From NCBI GenBank assembly GCA_024641205.1, contig JAHEDM010000102.1, forward strand, positions 1 through 7,765: a DNA stretch of 7,765 nucleotides, given 5' to 3'. Shown here piece by piece: positions 1 through 4,682 of this stretch. Within the stretch, counting starts at the first letter, position 1. The number at the start of each line of letters is the position of its first letter. The translations under genes and the position numbers were made by a program. The notes below the pieces were generated by a model. The model had not been told where the DNA came from and ran no database searches. It worked only from the letters and a program-made list of their open reading frames with translations. Origin of the DNA: Actinomycetes bacterium (GTDB lineage: Bacteria; Actinomycetota; Acidimicrobiia; Spongiisociales; UBA4744).

Positions 1-240
1 CAGGACGAGCCCGAGCAAGCGTCGGCATTTCTCGATGAGTTCGGACGGGGCAGCAACTACAGCTACGTCGTCGACCCTGAGTCACGCGCCATCGTCGAAC
101 TGGGTGTCTTCGGCGTCCCGGAGACGTACATCATTGACGCCAACGGGATCATCCAGGGAAAGATCGCAGGCGAAGTGAACGCGACGGTCCTCAGCCGGGC
201 GCTTGATCAAGTGCTGGCCGGACAGACACCGGACCTTTGA
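1..240 (+). CDS. Thioredoxin-fold protein, TlpA/DsbE/CcmG (ResA)-like, 3' end only
   Basis: Reading frame 1 is open from the window edge to a TGA at 238-240, giving the last 79 residues of a protein whose start lies upstream. The tail contains GVFGVPETYIID (about residues 35-46 of the fragment). This is the cis-proline segment (Pro40) and following beta strand typical of the TlpA/DsbE/CcmG/ResA thioredoxin family, followed by a 'G.I..KIAGEV' strand and a C-terminal helix. The CXXC active site would be upstream and cannot be seen. Proteins of this family reduce disulfides outside the membrane, often those of apocytochrome c before heme ligation. That fits a position directly upstream of four multiheme cytochrome genes. 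The family call is good; a dedicated role in cytochrome c maturation is inferred from context. A general peroxiredoxin or TlpA protein is the alternative. Confidence 0.8.
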   Translation, partial: QDEPEQASAFLDEFGRGSNYSYVVDPESRAIVELGVFGVPETYIIDANGIIQGKIAGEVNATVLSRALDQVLAGQTPDL

Positions 241-364
241 GTAGTTGTAGTTCGGCGCTTTTTCCCGGGAGCCTGAAGCTCGACGCAACTCTCTCCTCGC
301 GGCCAAAATCTCCCGGTTTTAGGGTTGTTTTCGACGGTCAGTCGGGCGAGCTCGTTCCCGCGGT

Positions 365-377
365 CGACACCGTGTCG
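365..377. promoter_or_regulatory. Short inverted repeat CGACAC-C-GTGTCG
   Basis: Perfect 6-bp arms separated by one base in the promoter-side region of the hexaheme gene. It could be an operator half-pair for an unknown regulator, but dyads of this size also occur by chance. Confidence 0.25.
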
Positions 378-473
378 CTATATGCACAAAGCCGCATGTC
401 AAGGTGCCTTTCTTGCCTTTCCGACAAAGAGTCGAAAGACCCTACGCGTTGCGCCCCAAACCATCCGCTAGTG

Positions 474-486
474 TGTCAAAGTGACA
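474..486. promoter_or_regulatory. Short inverted repeat TGTCA-AAG-TGACA
   Basis: Perfect 5-bp arms with a 3-bp spacer, ending 31 bp before the hexaheme start codon and abutting a possible -10 hexamer TAGTGT (469-474). A factor bound here would overlap the start of transcription. It does not match the FNR (TTGAT-N4-ATCAA) or CRP (TGTGA-N6-TCACA) site. The operator role is inferred from position alone. Confidence 0.3.
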
Positions 487-517
487 GCCACATAACCCGC
501 GCAGGGAGGGAGCATTC

Positions 518-1564
518 ATGCGCCAGAGATACGTACACCTTCTCCTCATGGCTTTCTTGGCCCTGGTCTTGGCCGCCTGTACTTCGGGCGAAGCAGGACC
601 CGAGGGTCCGGCCGGTCCAGCCGGTCCGGCCGGTCCAGCCGGTCCAGCCGGGAGCGCCGCCGAGCTCAACGCAGGAGATCTGACCTGCACAGAGTGTCAC
701 AACGACACGACGTTGATCACCGGCAAGGAGGCTGCGTGGGAGGAATCCCTCCACGGTACGGGTGAGGCGTTCGTACGTGGTACCTCCGCCGGCTGCGCAG
801 GCTGTCACTCCGGTGGAGCGTTCACCGCTATGGTCGCCGCCGGACAGAACCCGGGCACGGTCGAGGAGGGCGATCCCAACCCAACCCGCCAGGATTGCCG
901 GACCTGTCACGAAATCCATAACACGTATACCGACGCCGACTGGGCTGTGACCACCGAAGAGCCGGTGGAGCTCTATGCCTTCGAAGGCATGACCTACGAC
1001 GGCGGCGAGGGCAACCTGTGTGCCACCTGCCACCAGCCACGTCGAGGCATCGACGAGATCGTGGACGGCAACATCGAGATCACCAGCACCCACTGGGGTC
1101 CACACCATGGACCGCAGAGCGCCATGCTGCTCGGCTTGGCGGGCGCCGGTGCCGATGGCCTTGCCCTCGAAGGAAATCCGAGCTCGCATTACTCGATGGT
1201 GGAAGGTACCTGCGTGACCTGCCATATGGGTGAGGGTGCCAGCCATACGTTCGAACCGGACGTGGCGGCTTGCGAGTCGTGCCACTCCGGTGCCGAGAAC
1301 TTCGACATCAACGGGCTCCAAACGGAAGTCCAGGCGATGCTCGACGAACTCGAAGTTGCGCTTCTGGCCAAGGGATGGCTGGAGCGGGCCCCCGAGGAGG
1401 AAGGCGGAGGCCTCCATCCGGCGGTCGCATCGGTCCCGGCCGGAGAAGCAGCTGCGCTGTGGAACTGGATCTACGTGGCCCATGAGGACAAGAGCCTCGG
1501 CGTCCACAACCCGGCCTATACCAAAGAATTGCTCCAGGCCGGTTTGGACTCGCTGGGAGGTTGA
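518..1564 (+). CDS. Hexaheme c-type cytochrome lipoprotein with collagen-like Gly-Pro-Ala segment
   Basis: This is a 348-aa electron-transfer protein, lipid-anchored outside the membrane. The ATG is preceded by a strong Shine-Dalgarno sequence (GGAGG at 505-509, 8 nt spacing). Residues 1-20 form a lipoprotein signal with lipobox LAAC and lipidated Cys21. Residues 27-45 are six Gly-Pro-X triplets ending in Gly, probably a stiff spacer. Six CXXCH heme motifs start at Cys57, 93, 127, 168, 232 and 252. The segment with HWGPHHGPQ (192-200) offers further His ligands. A helical C-terminal region ends with DKSLGVHNPAYTKELL, which resembles the C-terminal helices of cytochrome c552/nitrite-reductase-related multihemes. 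There is no CXXCK motif, so it is unlikely to be a NrfA-type nitrite reductase. The gene stands alone between its own promoter region and a strong terminator. Multiheme lipoprotein is certain; the electron partner and any catalytic activity are unknown. Confidence 0.93.
   Translation: MRQRYVHLLLMAFLALVLAACTSGEAGPEGPAGPAGPAGPAGPAGSAAELNAGDLTCTECHNDTTLITGKEAAWEESLHGTGEAFVRGTSAGCAGCHSGGAFTAMVAAGQNPGTVEEGDPNPTRQDCRTCHEIHNTYTDADWAVTTEEPVELYAFEGMTYDGGEGNLCATCHQPRRGIDEIVDGNIEITSTHWGPHHGPQSAMLLGLAGAGADGLALEGNPSSHYSMVEGTCVTCHMGEGASHTFEPDVAACESCHSGAENFDINGLQTEVQAMLDELEVALLAKGWLERAPEEEGGGLHPAVASVPAGEAAALWNWIYVAHEDKSLGVHNPAYTKELLQAGLDSLGG
605..649 (+). repeat. Five 9-bp tandem repeats (GGTCCNGCC) encoding Gly-Pro-Ala
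   Basis: Five consecutive copies of GGTCCGGCC or GGTCCAGCC encode (Gly-Pro-Ala)5 immediately after the lipidated cysteine of the hexaheme protein. The near-identical codons suggest expansion by replication slippage, so copy number may vary among relatives. Confidence 0.9.
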
Positions 1565-1595
1565 TCCTCGCACTCCAAGAAACACAAGCACCACG

Positions 1596-1628
1596 AGCAG
1601 GGCTGCCAACCGGCAGCCCTGCTTCTTT
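1596..1628 (+). terminator. Strong intrinsic terminator of the hexaheme gene
   Basis: AGCAGGGCTGCC (1596-1607), loop AACC (1608-1611) and GGCAGCCCTGCT (1612-1623) form a perfect 12-bp GC-rich stem. TCTTT follows at 1624-1628. It begins 32 bp after the stop codon and separates the hexaheme gene from the nonaheme transcription unit. Confidence 0.9.
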
Positions 1629-1666
1629 GCCCGGGAGTCCCGAATCCTCTCCGAAGAGTCCCGGGC
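1629..1666. repeat. 8-bp inverted repeat containing two AGTCCC half-sites
   Basis: GCCCGGGA (1629-1636) and TCCCGGGC (1659-1666) are perfect inverted arms 22 bp apart. Inside the element, AGTCCC occurs in direct orientation at 1636-1641 (followed by GAA, matching the DosR half-site AGTCCCSAA) and at 1657-1662, a 21-bp offset close to two helical turns. With GGGACT at 1671-1676 this makes three half-sites within 41 bp, directly upstream of the nonaheme gene. An RNA hairpin role is possible because the element follows the terminator, but there is no T-run. Confidence 0.5.
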
Positions 1667-1670
1667 AATG

Positions 1671-1684
1671 GGGACTGTCGACCC
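1671..1684 (+). promoter_or_regulatory. Candidate DosR-like operator upstream of the nonaheme gene
   Basis: GGGACTGTCGACCC matches the mycobacterial DosR core GGGACTWWAGTCCC at 11 of 14 positions, with an intact GGGACT half. TANNNT-type -10 candidates lie downstream: TAGCGT (1709-1714) and TAGGCT (1714-1719). The operator centre is about 34 nt upstream of the first, almost the same spacing as at the better box upstream of the NapC/NirT gene (33 nt to a TAGGCT there). Whether a DosR homologue binds is inference. Confidence 0.4.
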
Positions 1685-1765
1685 TATGTCGCAAAGGGAA
1701 CCTGCTTGTAGCGTAGGCTCCACGTGGATGGTTCCACCAGGTAGCACCGTTTTGGGAGGTTGCAC

Positions 1766-2914
1766 GTGAAGAGCGGTTGGCGTTTGGCATGGCTGTGTCT
1801 GGCAGGTGCTGCATTGTTCGGCGCCTTCCTGACGGTCGAAACCTCACCAGTACGAGCGCAGGAAACAACCCAGGAGACCAACCAGGAGCAAGACATACGC
1901 TTCGACAACGGGTACTGCCTCGGTTGCCACGACGGCGAGACGGCCGGTATCAGCCTGAGCAACATCGAGTTGCCCTCCGGTGAGATCCTCGACATAAACG
2001 TGCATCGCGATACCTACGAGAGCTCAGTCCACGGTCAATTGGAGATGTCGTGCGTGCTGTGCCACACCGATATTTCCGAATTCCCCCACGATCCGATCGA
2101 AGCGGAGGATCTCCGAGATTTCGCCGTATCCAACTACACCGCGTGTGCGACGTGCCATGACTCCCAATACTCGGCCACACACGACAGCGTGCACGGCGCA
2201 GCCCTCCTGGCAGGAAACAACGAAGCCGCAGTGTGCACCGACTGTCACGGTGCCCACGACGTCCAGGAGGCAACCACGAGGGCCCCGGCCATCCAGCGGA
2301 CCTGTGAAAACTGTCACTTCGAGATCTACACGGCCTACCAGGACAGCGTGCACGGTGCGGACCTCTTCTTAGCAGGCAACCCCGATGTCCCCACCTGTAC
2401 GGACTGCCATGGGGTACACGACGTCGAAGGGCCGGCGGTTGCCGGATTCCATCTATTCTCGCCTCAGATCTGCGCCGATTGCCATGACGACCAAGAACTC
2501 ATGGACAAGTACGGCATTTCCACCGATGTGTTCGACACATACGTGGCGGACTTCCACGGATCGACCGTGGTCATCTTCGAAGAGCTTTTCCCCGACCAGG
2601 AGACCAACAAACCGGTGTGCATCGACTGTCACGGGGTGCACAACATCGCTTCGGCGGACAACCCGAACAGTCAGACCTTTCGCGCCAACCTCCTGGGAAC
2701 GTGCCAGCGCTGCCATCCAGAGGCGACCACCAATTTCCCGACTTCCTGGCTCAGCCACTACCAGCCGACTCGCGAAAACACCCCGCTGGTCTACTACGTG
2801 AACCTCTTCTACCGGATCCTCATCCCCTTGGTCATCGGAGCCATGTTGCTGTGGGTGATCGTCGATATCTTCAGGAAGCTGGCTGCACGCCGCAAGGAGG
2901 TGGCCAGTGCTTGA
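1766..2914 (+). CDS. Membrane-anchored nonaheme c-type cytochrome
   Basis: This is a 382-aa exported electron carrier. I chose the GTG at 1766 because GGAGG (1755-1759) lies 6 nt upstream; a TTG two codons earlier overlaps that Shine-Dalgarno. Residues 1-31 are a Sec signal (KSGWRLAWL, then a hydrophobic core, likely cleaved after VRA). Nine CXXCH motifs start at Cys51, 96, 127, 157, 180, 211, 236, 285 and 313. Three are embedded in CxDCHGxH, and SVHG or FHG motifs at about 87-90, 141-144, 195-198 and 263-265 probably supply distal His ligands. This is the doubled-CXXCH/cytochrome c3-like pattern. A C-terminal helix (about 348-370) with a basic tail (ARRK) anchors it with the heme domain outside. 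The stop overlaps the start of the cytochrome b gene, so the two products are probably subunits of one quinone-linked complex. Substrate and direction of electron flow are unknown. Confidence 0.93.
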   Translation: MKSGWRLAWLCLAGAALFGAFLTVETSPVRAQETTQETNQEQDIRFDNGYCLGCHDGETAGISLSNIELPSGEILDINVHRDTYESSVHGQLEMSCVLCHTDISEFPHDPIEAEDLRDFAVSNYTACATCHDSQYSATHDSVHGAALLAGNNEAAVCTDCHGAHDVQEATTRAPAIQRTCENCHFEIYTAYQDSVHGADLFLAGNPDVPTCTDCHGVHDVEGPAVAGFHLFSPQICADCHDDQELMDKYGISTDVFDTYVADFHGSTVVIFEELFPDQETNKPVCIDCHGVHNIASADNPNSQTFRANLLGTCQRCHPEATTNFPTSWLSHYQPTRENTPLVYYVNLFYRILIPLVIGAMLLWVIVDIFRKLAARRKEVASA

Positions 2915-4433
2915 ACAGGACGTCCGGGTGGCTCACCAGGAAGACCGCATCAGACGGTTCTCGGTTTTCGACCGCGTCGAACACTGGCTCCAGGTGATCA
3001 CATTTGTTGCTCTGGCCTTCACCGGTTTGATTCAAAAATGGCCGGAGGCCGGGTTCTCACAATGGGCCATAAGCGCGCTGGGCAGCATCGAAACAACTCG
3101 CGTCATACACCGTGTGTTCGCCACCATGTTGCTCCTCGCCGTCGTGTACCACCTCTTCACTGCGGGCAAGCGGATTTTCGTCAATCGGGCCCCCCGAACC
3201 ATGTTGCCAAGCATGTCGGACGCGCGGGCCGTCTGGACGTCAGTTCGCTTCCATTTCGGCCGTAACCAGGAGCCTCCCGTCCAGGGAAGATTCACCTGGG
3301 AAGAAAAGATCGAGTACTGGGCAATTGTCTGGGGTACCTTGGTGATGACGGTGACCGGCTTCATGCTGTGGAACCCGATTGCCACTGCCCGATTCCTGCC
3401 GGGGCAATTCATACCCGCCGCCAAGGCGGCGCACGGCGGAGAGGCGTTGCTGGCGGTTCTGGCAATCCTCGTGTGGCACTTCTATCACGTGCACCTGCGC
3501 CATTTCAACACGTCGATCTTCACCGGGTACATGTCCCGACGGGAAATGGCGAAGGAGCATGCCCTCGAATTGGCCGCGATCGAGGCCGGGAAGTTCGACC
3601 CTCCACCGATGGAAGTCACCGAGGCGCGGCGCCGCCGATTTGTGCCGGCCTATTCGGTGGTTGCCGGAGCCCTATTGGTCGGCATCTACTTTTTCGTTAC
3701 CTTCGAAGACACAGCCATTCAAACCATCCAACCGCCCGAGGACGTCCTCGTTTTCGTGCCGGCGCCAACTCCAACGGTGCCGCTCGTCACCACCACGGCT
3801 GGAACATCCGCCGAAACCACGACCACGACCGAGAGCACGACATCGACGACCGGGGCAACCGGATCCGACAGTTGGACAACCACGATCGAACCCATGTTCT
3901 CTGCCACATGCGGAGCGTGCCACAGGGGTAGCTCTGGCTTCGCCGGCCTGGATCTCAGCAGCTACGAGACTGCGGTGGCGGGCGGCACCTCGGGCCCAGG
4001 AATCGTGCCCGGCGACCCAGACTCCTCGGTGATCTACCAGAGGCAAGAGGCAGGCGGCCACGCGGGACAGCTGACCAACGCGGAGCTGGCCACCCTCCGT
4101 GCCTGGATCGAGGCCGGCGCACCTGAAACACCTGCCGACGCAGGCGGAGAAGACGGATCAGCCTCCGGCTCTACCTGGGACGGAACATTTGGTGCGCTTC
4201 TCGCCGACGACTGCGGATCATGTCACGGGGCAGGTGCCCTGGGTGGGCTCAACGTGACCAGCTATGCACTGGCCGTCGAGGGCGGCAATTCGGGACCCGG
4301 GATCGTTCCGGGTGATGCCAACGCCTCTGAGATATACACCAAACAGGCAGCGGGGGGACACCCAGGCATGCTGTCGGACGATCAGATCGCCGAGCTGGCG
4401 ACCTGGATCGACGCAGGAGCACCGGAGAAATAG
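2907..4433 (+). CDS. Cytochrome b561/FDH-gamma-like membrane protein fused to two monoheme cytochrome c domains
   Basis: This is a 508-aa protein. The GTG start overlaps the nonaheme gene by 8 nt, with AGGAGG at 2895-2900, so translational coupling is likely. Residues 1-200 form a four-helix di-heme b-type module (helices about 27-43, 66-84, 138-156 and 179-197). Candidate b-heme ligands are His26, His68, His82, His176, His191, His194 and His196. It begins RRFSVFDRVEHWLQ, as in formate dehydrogenase gamma and hydrogenase b subunits. A fifth helix (about 247-265) would carry the C-terminus across the membrane. A Thr/Ser-rich linker (about 288-320) follows. Then come two homologous domains with CGACH (335-339) and CGSCH (436-440), 101 residues apart, each ending in W-I-(E/D)-A-G-A-P, like planctomycete-type monoheme cytochrome c domains. 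The protein likely takes electrons from menaquinol and passes them to its own c hemes and the nonaheme partner. The fusion layout is unusual compared with usual gamma subunits (about 200-250 aa). Confidence 0.9.
   Translation: MLEQDVRVAHQEDRIRRFSVFDRVEHWLQVITFVALAFTGLIQKWPEAGFSQWAISALGSIETTRVIHRVFATMLLLAVVYHLFTAGKRIFVNRAPRTMLPSMSDARAVWTSVRFHFGRNQEPPVQGRFTWEEKIEYWAIVWGTLVMTVTGFMLWNPIATARFLPGQFIPAAKAAHGGEALLAVLAILVWHFYHVHLRHFNTSIFTGYMSRREMAKEHALELAAIEAGKFDPPPMEVTEARRRRFVPAYSVVAGALLVGIYFFVTFEDTAIQTIQPPEDVLVFVPAPTPTVPLVTTTAGTSAETTTTTESTTSTTGATGSDSWTTTIEPMFSATCGACHRGSSGFAGLDLSSYETAVAGGTSGPGIVPGDPDSSVIYQRQEAGGHAGQLTNAELATLRAWIEAGAPETPADAGGEDGSASGSTWDGTFGALLADDCGSCHGAGALGGLNVTSYALAVEGGNSGPGIVPGDANASEIYTKQAAGGHPGMLSDDQIAELATWIDAGAPEK
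3870..4424 (+). repeat. Tandem duplicated monoheme cytochrome c domain
   Basis: Residues about 322-405 and 423-506 of the cytochrome b fusion protein align end to end. Shared elements are C-G-x-C-H, GGxSGPGIVPGD, a GGH.G.L segment and a terminal W-I-(E/D)-A-G-A-P. The repeats are diverged at DNA level, so the duplication is old. Repeat 2 has Met488 where repeat 1 has Gln388, and both keep a His three residues earlier (His385 and His485). Confidence 0.8.
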
Positions 4434-4434
4434 C

Positions 4435-4447
4435 CGGGCTGCGCCCG
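4435..4447 (+). terminator. Weak hairpin after the cytochrome b fusion gene
   Basis: CGGGC-TGC-GCCCG forms a 5-bp GC stem starting 2 bp after the TAG stop. There is no T-run, so terminator function is uncertain. Confidence 0.3.
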
Positions 4448-4663
4448 TGGTTCGTGGCTCGAATCTTGCGGCTTCCTGCCCAACCGAGCACCTCCGGCGG
4501 CCGACACGTTTGCGAGTGTTGCAGATAGAGCGGCTCAGATGGCTGTTGCTTCGCAACCGCTGCACCAAGAAGCCGGTCGCATCCCCCTCGAGAAGGTTCT
4601 ACGTTCAAGGCTGTAGTGCACGGTCCGGGCTCCAGACCCATCCCCGCACTTCCAGCTTCCCAC
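4448..4663. other. Convergent non-coding spacer
   Basis: This lies between two genes that end toward each other. I checked both strands for a gene, tRNA or repeat and saw nothing convincing: the open frames lack good Shine-Dalgarno sequences and recognisable protein motifs. Confidence 0.5.
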
Positions 4664-4682
4664 AGCGCACCGAAGGTGCGCT
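4664..4682 (-). terminator. Stem-loop overlapping the NapC/NirT gene stop
   Basis: AGCGCACC (4664-4671), loop GAA and GGTGCGCT (4675-4682) form a perfect 8-bp stem. It includes the last base of the TAA stop (4684-4682) when read on the - strand. No U-run follows, so it would be a U-less terminator or a 3'-end stabilising hairpin. Confidence 0.5.

Larger units (their letters stand above)
241..517. other. Intergenic region before the hexaheme gene
   Basis: No convincing gene is seen in these 277 bp. The region is less GC-rich than its flanks, with short T and A runs at 260-264 and 304-331, and it should hold the promoter of the hexaheme gene. Two short dyads stand out and are listed separately (365-377 and 474-486). 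TAGTGT at 469-474 fits the actinobacterial -10 pattern TANNNT but has no convincing -35. GAGTCGAAAGACCC (429-442) matches the DosR core GGGACTWWAGTCCC at only 10 of 14 positions. Its centre lies about 36 nt upstream of that -10, a spacing similar to the better boxes elsewhere in the window. No clear intrinsic terminator for the thioredoxin-like gene was found. Confidence 0.4.

Noticed and set aside
605..649. Tandem 9-bp repeats as a CRISPR or minisatellite element
   Set aside because: The repeats are contiguous, in frame and encode Gly-Pro-Ala within a lipoprotein; there are no spacers.
237..683. A 148-residue open frame on the + strand overlapping the start of the hexaheme gene
   Set aside because: It runs across the lipoprotein signal in another frame, has no Shine-Dalgarno and shows low-complexity Val-Gln-Pro translation of the GPA repeat.
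518..1564. Hexaheme protein as NrfA-type nitrite reductase
   Set aside because: No CXXCK motif and shorter than NrfA; all six hemes have ordinary CXXCH binding motifs.
1760..1762. TTG at 1760 as the start of the nonaheme gene
   Set aside because: It overlaps the end of the GGGAGGT Shine-Dalgarno; the in-frame GTG at 1766 has proper spacing and gives a normal signal peptide.
476..1765. A 429-residue open frame on the - strand opposite the hexaheme gene
   Set aside because: The + strand frame has six CXXCH motifs, a lipobox and a strong ribosome binding site. The antisense frame has no recognisable domain and is a high-GC shadow.
4441..4663. Possible tRNA suggested by GGCTCGAATC-like sequence
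   Set aside because: The T-arm-like string has no matching acceptor stem, D-arm or anticodon arm at the right spacing on either strand.
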